Assembly: GCF_001949145.1 (NCBI RefSeq)
Contig: NW_019091579.1
Span: 204,759 to 237,818 of the forward strand
DNA from: Acanthaster planci
Taxonomy: Eukaryota; Echinodermata; Asteroidea; Valvatida; Acanthasteridae
Direction of reading: 5' to 3'
Length of the DNA: 33,060 nucleotides
Position 1 is the first letter of the stretch; each line of letters begins with the position of its first letter. Below, piece after piece: positions 18,607 through 30,679 of this stretch. The notes beneath the pieces are model-generated. The model did not search any database and was not told the origin of the DNA. It worked only from the letters and a program-made list of their open reading frames with translations. Position numbers and translations under genes: made by a program.

Positions 18607-21600
18607 ATGGACTTTGACTCGGAAGACAGAAAAATGGAGCATAGCACTGAAATCCAGTTGCAAGGAGATATGGGTGAGGCCGTAGAGATTGAGGTGCGGG
18701 AATGCCCCGAGGGTTGGCCGTTCACTGAACAGGATGGATCCACCAAGGTACAGGCCCGACTGCAGGATGGCAGCTCTGACTTGACCATGGTCATTGTGGC
18801 TCCCAACCCAGAGAGGGAAGGTGGGCCAGAATATGACAATGCTGACCGGGCGCGCATTCCTTCTCATATCACCAGTAATTGTACTGATTCGACCAGTTTG
18901 TTTGACGTTGCCCTGTCAGACCGATTTGGCTATGTCTACAGCCTGGACCGGGCTGAGAAAGTGCGCAGGGACTACGAAATGCGGACCAATACTTCATACG
19001 TAGCAGTCAGCAACGTCAAACTAAACTTTGGCCAAACAGGTAAACTTGTTTGAAAAACAGGTGAATTTGTATATATTTGTAAGTTTGGTTAATAAAGTCA
19101 AAGCAAGGAAAAACAAAAGCTATCACTTTGCCACACACATCTCTGATTAATACCCATTTTGGTTATGTGACCCAAATCTCAGAACTAAGTCGTGAGAATC
19201 ACCGCATTTATTGGGAGGAGCCTCAGCAGGACACGCCCCTCAAGAGTCCATCGAAAATTAACTTTGACGGTGTGCCTTTCATTTTACTGGCCAAGAGAGT
19301 TCTTGACTGCCAGCACGGCAGAGACTGGCGACGACGCAGCAAGGAAAAGGTCTGTTCTACAAAATGTTTTTGTTGCAGGGCAGATAAAAAGCCGAGCAAA
19401 ATAACCTAGTTCACCCTCTTCATTTTCTTCCTAGCCACTGTTTTTAAAAATACTTTCTGTGGGATTTTACAGATGTTTTGACTTTTTGTGTGTTTCCATT
19501 GTCCTTGTTTTCCATTTTTCAATCTTTGAGAACCTGGCAAGAAAGTTTTACTACTTAGCTTAAGTATTACTATACTCTCTACTGAAATCCAGTAACGTTA
19601 AATGCACCGACTTTGCTGGATTTACTGATATCTGGAACTTTGAAAGGTTTAGTAGTTCCTTTATAATCAGCTGCTATCATGCTTTGCTATAATCCAATTT
19701 TGTTGGCGCCATTAAGTGACTTGATATGTGTTGAAAGAGCCCAAAGGATCTCCATAGATGGAGGAAATCTTTAAAGAATGATTGAACTTGAATCAGATAT
19801 GACTTGACTAGTGACCATTTGCAGACGGGTGAGCCAAACAACATGTCCAAAAAAATCCACCTTGTGTTAGGCCACCTTGTCCTAAGGCTGAGTCAATTCG
19901 AATCAATACAGATTCAATATTTGACCTTCCATTCAATCAAATGTTCGGCTGTACCAAATTCCCACAAAAGCAGAAACTAAATATGGACACAAGCTTGAAG
20001 ATTTACCTCATTGGGTTCCAGTACAGGATTATGTAACCTAGTTCCAAGAAGGAAATGAGGAGTCCAACCACTGCCAATTGATTTTCAGTTCTTTGTGGTG
20101 ATTTATTCCTTTATTGCCAGAGAGATCATTATTTAGAACGTTAAAAACAAGATAAAGTCCTTTTGGTCTTATTGTTTGGCACATATACAGGTACATGTAT
20201 CCATCAGCTGCTTTTAAGTTCAAGTTTACTCCTGACACCTTAAAACATGCTTTTAGAATACACTTGTGGAAGCAACGAGATGAATATTTCCCCTTTTCTA
20301 ATTCAACGCTTTTCACCTCCTTTCAATTACGAAAATAAATATTCAGATATTTAGATAATCATTAGAATATCTGAATACATATATTTGAATAATCTGTAAA
20401 GCCTTTCCTACGTCACTTGCCAGTAGGAGAGTTCAGTGGGATTTAGTTTCGACCTTGCAGCTCCTTCCTTCGTCAGGGCGTCGACAATTAACTCCCCAAA
20501 ATGGGTGAAGATGTTGACATCTCTTTTGTCTTCAGACAGAGAGAAAGCGAAGGAAGAAACCGTGCGGCCAGGAGACAAGAAAACTTGGATGTCTTGCAAC
20601 CATTATCATGCGTGAACTTGTGTGCTTTCCAGAGTTTGAGGTAACTTTGTATATTCCTTGAGACGCAGTTTCGCATTTAGTTGGTGGTTTTGTAGGAATC
20701 CTTATGATTTTTCATGTATGGGACGGACTTGTTTTCATTAGAGCCCTGCAGATTCTAGATGAAATGGTTTTCTTTGATTTAACATTTTAGATTGATGAGA
20801 ACTCTGAATACAAAAGAAAACTTACCTCGAAAAGGCTGAGGGTCGCACTGAAAGAGGGTGAGGTCAAAGGTCAGAAAAGGATCTACGTTGACCTCCCTGA
20901 GGTGTCCAGTCATAACCATCCTGTTGATCAGGTGAGTTGTTAACAATTAGTATTTGTACCATGCAGCATAAGTTGGGCATACAAAAACGAAAAAAAAAAT
21001 CACCATTTGTATACCATTGTTTTGAAGTATGTAAAGGGTTGTGAGCATAATTTTACCAAACTTTTCTACTTGCATTGGAACGAAGCACATTTGTATTGTT
21101 CTGTAGGTTTGTTATTACCATTATCTTTTTTCAATTATTTTTGAACTGCATTTGATCATTTGTTCTTGAGCACAGTTCTCTCTTCACATCAGTTAACACT
21201 GTCTCGTCGTCCCACGCAGGACACGCGCGTGACACATCAAGCCCTCGATGAGCGGGTCCTGAAAAAGCTACAGGAACTTGTAGGAGGCGGAGTTTTGGGC
21301 GTTGAAGAAATGAGGTTACACCTCCAGAACTACGTCAAGAATGAGATCTGCTTTGGTCAGCCTTCCATACCTCTCACAAACAGGCGGTTCTTTCCAAGCA
21401 AGTTCACCATCAGGTAAGGGACAAATACAGCATGCTTCGGCTTTGTGTCTCAGTCACTGGCAAGGGTGGATCCAGATCCCCCTTTTCCTTGGGGGGGGGG
21501 GGAATCCTATATTTAGGGTCCACATACTCTGGAAATTGTTTGTGTGTAATCTTTTATGGCCTTTCTGAGGGCAGAGGCTACATTTTGGAATGATTTTTAT

Positions 21601-24600
21601 TTGCTTTAAGAAGGAGGGAATGTGAAACAAACCGAAACATTGCCTGCCTTTCGTTGTCTTTTCAAAACCCTTTTTTTTTTTCAATCTCCTTTTCAGGGGG
21701 CCACAGCTCTATGCCCCCCTTCCAAATCTGCCCTTGGGGGCCAGAACCATTCCTAAACATTTTAGTGCTCGGACCAGACAAAAATTGTCCCATGTTTGGC
21801 TTCATTTCATGTTACTAGCTTGGTGTGCAACAAAACACTTGACTCATATTGAGCTGGAACCTATAAAGGGAAAAACAAGGGAGGATGTTTATTTCAATCT
21901 GAATATCTTAAAATAGCATCTGGGCCAAAAATTGTGTGCTAATTCTGTAACTGCGTTTCCTATCTGTCCTCACATTAGGAAGTTTTTAAATCTCACTCCA
22001 TTTAAACAATTTGCAATACATAAGCCAAGTTGGCCCAATTTTTTATATTTAAGTTCATTTTATCTTTACTGACTACATTGGACTATAGTAGGATGTTAGT
22101 TTTGGACTCGCATTTATATTTCTTAGTTGCCATTCTTGTGAATACAGGCAATCCATTTTATTTTGCTGGATTCATTTTTTTTATTCAAGAACTCACATAC
22201 GCAGATGCTGTGCACCAAAGAAGCATTTACAGCAAGAAGAAAACCAGGTAAATTTGTAAGAAATCCTCCAAATTCTTTTTAAAAAAAGCTCATCAACAGG
22301 TTTCTTCCTGCTTAGTTTCCCAATTCATTGTATGAGACTAAGCCACTTTGTTGCATTCCATTGGCTGTCTTTTTTAAACTAAACCCCCATTGTTTGGTTT
22401 AGCTTTACCCAATTAATGAACAGATGCAGGAATTTTCTGGCTGTTCGGCGTGTAGTTTTTCCTTGTCTGTTCATCTCTAACCCTGTGTGTTTCGCTGTTT
22501 GTGTGGTGCTGTCTTTTCCCACCAGTCAACTCTGCATAATCATTCCATCCATGCTGTTCACCCAAAGTTGTCCCACATGTACGTGTAGTGCGGTTTCTTT
22601 CATCATGAACATCACAACCTCAGTGGCTTCTTCAGGCGAGTTCGTACTTGGTGCAAAAGCAAAGACTACCATAAATTGGTGATGTCAGATCACCTATTCA
22701 CGCTGCACATTTGCAAATGCTTTGTGACATCTAATCCTCTCTGCTGTCACTTTTACCTTCAGTTTGAACCGGGCTTTAGTCCTTCATAATGGCATAGTTT
22801 GACATTTATCAATTGTTTTCTTCAGATTTCTTCAGTTATTAAGAAACCAAAAAGCTGTTATCTAGTACCCCTGGGCAAAGATGATGACAAAGTGGCACAG
22901 TGTTCTTGTGGCAATGTGGTTTCAGGTTCATCTAACAATGTATGAGCAGTGCCCTTTTCACTCATAACACTAAAATTTTACAACAGAGAGATTTCAGTTG
23001 ACTTCGAAAGTAGAGAATACTGAAAAATCTGGCAGTTTATATTGGACATTACATGAAAGGAGTGTGTCAAAATATTTTACAGTAAAGCACTAACATGTTA
23101 GGCTCCCAGATGAGGTCAGAGGTCACACAGTTTTAAAGGAAGTTTTTTGATTGACACACATAAACCAGATGCCCGCATAACATCATATCACTTACAGTCA
23201 GAGGTATAAGTTGTAGGTTTGTGAGAATTGTTTTTGTACCAAACAAATTGTGATAGTTTTTAATAATGATGCTGTGAAGTTCTGGTCATTCCTCAGCGTT
23301 TAGGAAGATCGCAATATGAAATCAGAACAGATCATGACCGATGAAAGATTCAAACCAGGTACCTTTAGCAGTGCAACATCAAGGGTTTTTTGGGGTTGGG
23401 GAGAATTTCTCAGATATAATTTTTCCAATTTTTGCACCCCCTGCCCCAAGGAAGGTACAGTATTCAAAATAAGAAAAGGTGCCTTTTGGGGGGGGGGGAA
23501 GACCCAGGCTCATCTTCCCCCTTGGTGGCATATGCCACTGACCTGGAGACTTTGATTCAGTTTTACAAAGTTAAAACTTTGCTTGGATTTGACCTCTGAT
23601 AGTAAATTAGTTGTGCCATATACAATTACAGTGTAGCCGTCATTGGTGTCATGGGTCTTTGGGATGGGGGCACCATCCTTTAAAATGGACAGTTAAAAAA
23701 AATTTAAAATAAAAGAAGTGAATAAGAAAAGTTGACCTTTTCCACTGCTGATGATTGCCCTGTTCCCGCCCTCAATAGCCCTTTTCCCTTTCTAGCAACG
23801 CCCGCGATAGATACTTCAATATTGTTGATAAAATGAGACATTACAATAGAGAGTAAAAGCCGCCTTTCCATAATTACGCGCGCGTCAAAATCGCTTCCGG
23901 GGCGATCTTGATAACTGAACGTAACGCACACGTGTGTTACGTTTAGGGGCGATTTTTGAGTCCGTGGAAGTGAAACGCGCGATGAACGCATCGTGTAATA
24001 ACGCACCCCTGAAAATGTACACTTGGAAAGGCGCCTTAATGGTTTGGTTATTTTCAGCAATCCAATTTTAATTGGTCGCGACATGACCTATTTGAAATTG
24101 TAAGAGTGTATTTTTCATCGAACGTTGTCACGTTACCATCTAAGATTAATTTTTAAAAGCGGCCGCTGTCCCAGCGGAATTTCAGGCTTTTATAATCAAA
24201 TCGTTTTTTAAGTAACATTATTATGAAATAATAAAGTGGAGGTGTCCTTTCCCCGAGATTGATAGAACTGTGAGCTAAATAACCGTGGTCTTTGTGATCT
24301 CTGTCTGTTGAATACCTTATTCTTTCAGTACCTGTGCCAAAAAGTCTTTGATTTCGTTTTTCATGAGCAGTGCTAGTTGACCGTGCCAGTGATGAAGTAT
24401 GGGGAGCAGTGGAACGCTTTTTCCAGCCAGAGGAAGTCCGTGTTCAAACAAATAAACAAAAACACCCAGTTCTGTTTAGTCCCTGCAGTAAACAAACTCC
24501 AATAGCTTATTATAAGCGAATTATAATCAGCGTCTATGTCGCTAGTCTTGGTGGTGTCGCATGCGGACGCAAATTGACGTCGCAAGGGCACGCAGCGAAT

Positions 24601-24729
24601 TGTTGCCGGCTGAGTTGTGTTTACTGGTGGCGCTTGTTTTGCCGCCTACATTCTCATGCTTTCGCGCCACTTCGCAACGATTACATCACTACCCGGCTGA
24701 TTGTCGTCTGTTCAGTTATAATAGGATGA
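18607..24729 (+). CDS. CARF/ALS2CR8-like transcription factor (calcium-responsive transcription factor family)
   Basis: Six exons are well supported: 18607-19039 (exon begins 18585), 19183-19349, 20536-20640, 20791-20931, 21220-21413 and 22190-22247, making 366 residues with GT-AG sites and consistent phases. Two weaker exons (23304-23358, 24371-24729) would complete 503 residues. Key segments are KINFDGVPFILLAKRVLDCQ (166-187), TRKLGCLATIIMRELVCFPE (214-233), KRIYVDLPEVSSHNHP (264-279), and DERVLKKLQELVGGGVLGVE plus NRRFFPSKFTIRTHIRR. These follow the order of human CARF (YDGIPF, MECQYG, TCPARIYIKK, the Gln-Leu-rich segment, FFPTVNDIKNHI). C187, C219, H276 and H278 form a possible C-C-H-H zinc site of the WRKY/GCM type. 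The first 144 residues are acidic. ATG 18607 is the first after the acceptor at 18584, but coding exons further upstream are not excluded. Orthology to vertebrate CARF rather than a paralogous family member is unproven. Confidence 0.75.
19040..19096 (+). terminator. Possible intronic poly(A) site after exon 1 of the CARF-like gene
   Basis: Reading through the donor at 19040 meets an in-frame TGA at 19051-19053, followed 38 nt later by AATAAA (19091-19096). Read-through would give a 148-residue protein ending in GQTGKLV, without the DNA-binding region. Confidence 0.3.
21450..22189. other. Intron of the CARF-like gene with a G-tract repeat relic
   Basis: GGTGGATCCAGATCCCCC followed by a run of 12 G (about 21491-21502) resembles the other G-tract relics at 23370-23520 and 24915-25160. 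The remainder is AT-rich intron without recognised exons. Confidence 0.35.
23304..23358 (+). CDS. Tentative exon 7 of the CARF-like gene
   Basis: An acceptor at 23302-23303 and a donor at 23359 (GTACCT) bracket a 55-nt open frame in the phase left by exon 6. It encodes EDRNMKSEQIMTDERFKP, a charged peptide consistent with the preceding HLQQEENQ. No family match is recalled, so support is splice and phase only. Confidence 0.4.
23370..23530. repeat. G-tract repeat relic
   Basis: GGGGTTGGGGAGAATTTCTC, a CCCCCTGCCCC stretch, a run of ten or more G, and CTTCCCCCTTGG recur in the style of the relics at 21465-21510 and 24915-25160. They are probably pieces of one old dispersed family; this is a judgement by eye. 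Confidence 0.3.
23855..24038. mobile_element. Small CpG-rich foldback element (MITE-like)
   Basis: GCCGCCTTTCCA (23859-23870) faces TGGAAAGGCGCC (24024-24035). Further in, CGCGCGTCAAAATCGC faces GAAACGCGCG, and the centre is the near-palindrome AACGTAACGCACACGTG with TGTTACGTT (about 23918-23944). The nested imperfect symmetry and the CpG content unlike the surrounding AT-rich intron suggest a short inverted-repeat insertion. Confidence 0.45.
24371..24729 (+). CDS. Tentative last exon of the CARF-like gene
   Basis: After a good acceptor (TTTTTCATGAGCAG) the frame demanded by exon 7 stays open for about 120 codons to a TGA at 24727, and AATAAA follows at 24766-24771. The first part, VLVDRASDEVWGAVERFFQP, looks protein-like. 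The second half is Cys-rich and unlike any family sequence, so the exon may instead end at the donor-like GTAAAC at 24488. Confidence 0.35.
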
Positions 24730-24914
24730 CGATCAGTGTTTCTCCAGGCGTTGTATAAAGCATGTAATAAATGTCTTCGAAGTTTCAAAGTGTTATCCTT
24801 GCAACAGAAAAAAAATTATCAGTGGTTAAAGACATGCAAGCATTCGATCGTCTTTGCAACGGCAAATTGAACCGTCTATCATTCTATCACCCCACGAAAT
24901 TGTTCAACATAAGC

Positions 24915-25160
24915 GTCAGTGGCGTATCAAGGCCTTGGGTCTAGAACGGGGCAGGGAGCAAGATAATTTGTCCAGAGACGACGGTCCAATTATTTTTTTT
25001 CGGCCGTAACAGACCCCTCCCCCATCAAGTGGTACCGGTAGTACCGTTTTTAAGACGCTAATGCTTTAAATTCCATGAAGTAACATGATTTTATTAACGG
25101 GCAACATGTCCCAAGGGGCAACTGCCCCCTCCCCCAGCGTCGGAAGCCGGGAGTGTGGGG
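24915..25160. repeat. G-tract repeat relic with GTGGCGTATCAAGG start
   Basis: AGTGGCGTATCAAGGCCTTG, GAACGGGGCAGGGAG, CAACTGCCCCCTCCCCC and a nine-G run occur in order. A similar composition recurs at about 25266-25280. It is likely a decayed dispersed element; no coding capacity was seen. Confidence 0.35.
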
Positions 25161-27489
25161 GGGGGCAGTGGTACCCACTTTCTCAACTGGTGTGTGCTCT
25201 CCACACTTTATGCAGGAATAGATTGGCAATTACGATGTGATGGCTGAGGGTCTCACAATTATAGTCTGCCCCCTCCCCTTTGAAAGTCGTGCATGCGTCG
25301 GGTCAAGTGTTCCTAGCTGCAAGAGATATGCTGCCAGAACTCCTTCGTCTTTAATTTAATCTATGTCTAAGTTATGATGAAATCCGTTTCCTAGTATCAA
25401 CTGAAAACACCATTAGTAAACGTCAGCTGCATAAGCTTCGTGGGCTGGAACTGTTTCGGTGAAAGGAATATTTGGACATCTTGGATGTAGCTGGAGGAGT
25501 CTGGGCTCTTTCGTGGATGTGGATGATTTGAAAATATATATATATATCGTAGAAACAAACCTTGGAAAGAAATATATTTCGTAAAAACGAACTTGAAAAA
25601 AACATACTTCACTTTTTCCAAAAAATATACTCGATAGTACTGCGGGGCTTTCGTTTGGACATCACTAAATGTTTGCGGCGAGATTCGCTTGAGTTGCAAT
25701 GTGTTCATCGTTTACATCTGATTTCACTCGTTGTTTGGTGGTGTTAGTCATTTGGAGTCATTATGTTTTTGGTTTTTTTTTAATTAATCTGTTTTGTGCG
25801 GGTTATCAAGGACCCTTCCAAAACCTTGAAGTCAACTTTACATATAGAAGTTTGTAGAAGTTAGGAACTACCCGGACCCCTAAATTACACGTGGGACGTT
25901 CATGAGGGCCAGTAAAAGGGATTAGATCTGGTACACCGATTGGACTGCAATCGAGCTGCATGAAAATTTGACGTTAAGTTTTTTCAATCATCGTAAGAAG
26001 CGTAGGCCAACCCCAAATTAGTTGCGCTAATTTCAACTTGCGGGAGAGTTTATGAGTTTATTTAAGCTCTAAAGACAGCAGTTGATCGAAGATGTACAAT
26101 CTTCAGTCTTGCACCCCTCCTAACTAGTGGCGTCGTTGCTGTCATCAAGGGCGTATCATCAAAGAGCTCCCGATCGCAAAAGCATAGCCGGCAGCAAAAC
26201 GCATCAAGTCGAGCATGATTCTAGCGAGGGGGGAATTAAAAACTTCAAACATTAATTATTAAGTCTTGTTAATAGCCGCCGCAATATTGCACTGATTCTG
26301 GGGACACGGCTTTGTTCTGTGTGTGTGATGCATTCGTCAGCCAGTTTCGGAATACGGTGCCGTGTTGACGCCCATGAGCATGCTATGGGTCACTTGGATA
26401 GGTCTCCACAAGGAATTTCTAAAGGTATATATAGGTCTCCAGAAGGATTTCACGAAACTGTTACATGTTTTTGGAAATCGCTCAAAAAGGAGAAATTTTT
26501 AATGTGTAAAAGTCTGACGCAAATTGAAATGTTTCATATAAAGGGATATTCGGTCAAAACTTCAGCCCAGGATGAGTTGAAATGATTTTGAAAACATATT
26601 GTTTCCGCACCCGACCGCGTGTCAGTACTGGAGTGGTACTCACAGTTCTCCATTGCAGAAGACGAGAACATATTTATTGAATGAAATACAAATATTCAGT
26701 GAAATTGAAACTCAGGCATGAAAAAGACTTTAACTTTTAGTTGGGGAAAAAAATACCACTTATTTTCATCTAGAGTTAAACCGTCTTAACCAGTAAAAAC
26801 TTGAGTAAATTGCATTTTCCATCGGACAGACTGGTACCTTTTGATCTCATGGCTTTGATGCGTAGTTTTGTATTGAGACTTCTTGTGATCAAACAATTGG
26901 TCAGAGGTCAGACGGAATTTACTGGCTCTTCGGCTAACCGCCAAACCCTGCGGAACTTTCAAGGAATTCGACATCTTGTGAGCTGTGTTTCTCACACTTT
27001 TTGTGCACAATTTTTATTGCAGTCAATAAATTGTAAAAATACAAAGTACTCTGTTCAATTATGGATAGTTTTTAGGGTGGGTTCTGGGGATTTGGGTGAA
27101 TCCATGTCCGGCCGTGATCATGATGGTGATGAGCAAACATGGCAAAACCAACGGTGCAGCGTGCATTTGCATGTCATTACGCACAGAGATGATTGTCTTA
27201 GTACGGAGGGCCAGAGAGGGGGTTAGGCCTATGTCACGCCTCCACTCCAGCCATCTTTTCATTGGAAGTGGTCCCAACTATGCTTGGCCAAAACATTAGT
27301 TTCAACTGTGACAGAGTACTGAGTAGTTAGAAAATACATGTAGGCCTAGGCAGAGTAGTCCGATCATCATGATCATCATCATGCATTTCTTGGTCTAGAT
27401 GACGGACATCACCATGATCACTTAACACCTCATACATGTCAAAGTAACATGAAAGTTATGCAGGTGTGCACAAGCCTGATGGGTTTCGA

Positions 27490-28448
27490 GTCAACTCGGA
27501 CCCATGCCAACTCGGACCCAATACTAACCCAGACCCTTGACCAACTCGGACCCACAACCAACTCGGACCTACGACCAACTCGGACCCACCCTAAGTCAAC
27601 TTGGACCCAACCCCAGGAGCGTGATTAACTTGTTGAAAATTTTGCTTTTGTCCACTTTTACATTTAAGCATTTGGTAAATGACACTTTTGCACTGCATGT
27701 AACGTCTTCTCTACACATAATGCAGGGAAACAGTGGCACAGGCTTCCCAGAATTTCTCAGTTTTCAAGTTTGAACAGGCATGGTGGTTGAAAACCGTACA
27801 GGACTAGATTTGATATCAGTGATGTCTTGGAACAAGTGAAAAGTAACCGGCGAGCGTCGTATTTTTATGGAGGCACATTTCCTTTGATGTCTTATTTGCC
27901 GCTTGTAATCTGGAATTTTAATCAGTTATTAGCTTCCGAGATACCGACGTGATTGACCACAAAGACTGATTTTGTCACCTTCCATTCTTTAAACCCTATG
28001 AACGGGGAGTGGGAGCTTGGGACAACCAATGGGAGCAGCTTTTGGAGTGTGATTGACAGTACCAAATCATTGACGCCCTTTCTTCGAAGTGTTTTTGGCA
28101 CTCCAGATCACCAGAAGAAATCGAATGAACTTTCACCAAACAGCCCCCAAAATTTTAGTGGCAATAAAAAGCCACTGATAGGCCCTTCTGATGTACATAA
28201 GATATGCTGCATGCGTACAACACATACTGCAGATATACATGTACATCAATGTCACGAACATTGACCTTTTATAGTGTCTCATGGTGTTATCCCCAGTGGG
28301 TCCGAATTGACTTGAGGTGGGTCCGAGTTGGCGTGGGTCCAAGTTGGTTGTGGGTCCGAGATGGTCGTGGGTCCGAGATAGTATTGGGTCCGAGTTGGCG
28401 TGGGTCCGAGTTGGTCCTGGGACCGAGTTGGCATGGGTCCGAGTTGAC
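27490..28448. mobile_element. 959-bp foldback element with tandem-repeat inverted termini
   Basis: The outer 26 bp (27490-27515 and 28423-28448) are perfect inverted repeats beginning GTCAACTCGGACCCATGCC. Each end continues as an imperfect tandem array of CCAACTCGGACCCA units (left about 27490-27616, right about 28297-28448, inverted). The inner 680 bp is unique, and a frame at 27953-28264 has no transposase resemblance. No clear target-site duplication is seen. The structure is that of a foldback-type non-autonomous element. Confidence 0.75.
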
Positions 28449-30679
28449 CTGATCCCGCCTGATGATAGGCCTATGTCGAAGCATCGTCGGAGCATAGTCT
28501 GAGATTGGTCTGAAAAATTTTAAGTACATATAGCATGTGTAGGAAGAGTTTCCATACACAGACATTACTGGATACCCTGTCATGCCTGTGCACAACCCTG
28601 CCCTACGACTCATGAGACTGATGTGAAAAATGAAGTGTTTTTAATGTAAATGCTTCAATATCTTTCCTCTTAATCTGACTTTTTGTCATCCTCCATGATG
28701 TGACTTTTCAGGGTGTTATCAATATCACCTTATGATATCTAACAAACTAGGCCTAAAAGTAAAGGAAAATAAGTCATGTAAGTAATGTCTGTCGTGTCTG
28801 TATATGGACCTTTTAGTCTTACCTCTAAGTATACGTATGTATTTCATAACCGAATGCAGTATTTTTTTGATAAGTTTGAATTTAGGACATGTTATGCTGT
28901 TGCTTTTTAGAGACAGTTTATCATGCTATGGCTCCATAGGCAACATGTACATGTATAGCCTAGGAGCTCTTACCAAATAGGCTAGTTAGGACAACTAGCC
29001 ACAAGAGTAGGGAGTCGAAGATCAATCATCAGTCACAAGATGCAATTCAAAGTGAGATTTTGGACTTTGTTCCCATTAAAAGACATCTTCCAGAGTGGTG
29101 AATTTCAGAAAGGACATGAAAATATGTCTCAAAATTTAAGGTCACATTTAAGTCAATAAAAAGATAAAATTGCAAAATTCTGTGGAAAAAATTGAGACTA
29201 CCTATCAAAAATTGAACAGAATTTATGCAAGACCTATAATGATGAAATAATGTACATTTGTGTAGGTACATTTCAAAGAGAAAATGATATGTCCTGCCGT
29301 TAGAATTAGAATGGGAAAAAAAAATGTTGAGAATTTTGAAGGAATATGTACCTTGTTTACAGGGTAACTACAGTAAGTTTGTCAAGTAATCCACCAGTGT
29401 TACTTGAATCAAATGTCCATGGTGTGAGGACTTATTTATTAGCACAATTAGAACTGGCCTACAGTGTGTAAGTATGCATAGTTATGACCATATCTTAAGT
29501 TGTGTTCAGTGGGTTATGACTGATCCCAGCATGGAGGAAGGGCATACATGTAGGAGTTCGAACTGCTCTGGCCAATTACCGCTTTCTGGCATGCCCGGTA
29601 TGTCCATTGCCAGAGTTCAGTGAATGCTTACTACGCACCACCTGTTTCACAACCATAAGCCCCCTTTCTACCCCGTGATCATCGCTGCAATTTTTTGCTG
29701 GTTATCTGCATCCTTAAAACGTTGTGTACTGCAGTAGAGGAAGTTGAATATTCATGCCGTCATTGGTGCTTAGTATTATCTGACAACAACATGAAATTTA
29801 AAGTGCAGTTGCTTAACTGTCTTGTGGTGGTCAATATGTTGTTTGCCAGTCTTAGCCTAATTTGTACAAAGACTTTGAAAACTGATGCTTTGGAGGGACA
29901 AAATAAAATTACAAACATTGCATGGATAATGGAAAAGTCCATCAAAATCTTTGAAAAGTTATTTACAACAGCAACAGTAAATCTAATGATAGATATTTTT
30001 CTACTTCCTGGTCACTGCGATAAGTTGTAGTTAATTGCAAAGAATGCACTGTAAATATTGCTAGGATATTACTGGCCCCACTTGTCCGGCTAAGCTGCAG
30101 GCAGTAATCAGGCATTTTGGGAATGTTTTTTAGCGTTTGTCTGACCAGGTGGCAATGATCATTTAGCACTTTGACGTGCCAGAGTTCTAATTCCTGTGTC
30201 TTTCCTCCATGATCCCAGTAACTACATGTAGGATTCTGCTCCTCTTTTTTTTGACATTTGGATGTGATCGGGCTGTTGTTTACTGTCACTCAATCATGTC
30301 CAAAGCTCAAAAAGTCATTTAGATTCCAACATTTGGTGTTTGCGAGTCTACCTGCATCCATGAGACAATTAAAAAAGTGTTTGATTAAAATAGTAAGAAC
30401 GGTTGAGCGAACCAGTCAGTTTGATTCTGGATAGCATCAGATCTGTGGTCATGACTATTATTTGAAATAGTACATATTGCCATTATACGGCACCTGTGTC
30501 ATACACAGTACAAATGTACACACAGCACATGTACACATACTGAAGTGTTCATAAAGAATGTTATCATCACAAATTGAGGTGTTTGAAACCCACGCAAACC
30601 AGAAATCCGGTAAAATGCTCTTTATCTGTCCGTTTTCATCTTCAAGGTCGGAAGACAACTGCTGTTGCCGGCAGTAACA

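Larger units (their letters stand above)
24772..30679. other. Intergenic space between the CARF-like gene and NUTF2
   Basis: Nearly 6 kb contains no recognised coding exon. It holds the G-tract relic, an (AT)n stretch near 25535-25549, the 959-bp foldback element (27490-28448) and AT-rich unique DNA. Open frames at 26319-26585, 26801-27226 and 29695-30030 show no family resemblance, biased composition or splice context. Untranslated first exons of NUTF2 may lie near the right end. Confidence 0.5.

Noticed and set aside
25397-25708. Peptide QDVQIFLSP resembling one antisense to the CARF-like exon at 20536
   Set aside because: The likeness is limited to a few residues around a shared GGATGT word. 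No extended DNA similarity, so chance.
26801-27226. 141-codon ORF in the intergenic space
   Set aside because: No family resemblance, no splice context, and composition like the surrounding DNA.
27953-28264. 103-codon ORF inside the foldback element as a possible transposase
   Set aside because: No catalytic motif or transposase-like sequence; too short, and it starts in unique inner DNA.
29695-30030. 111-codon ORF upstream of NUTF2
   Set aside because: It opens with a non-ATG codon, sits in AT-rich DNA, and resembles no known family.
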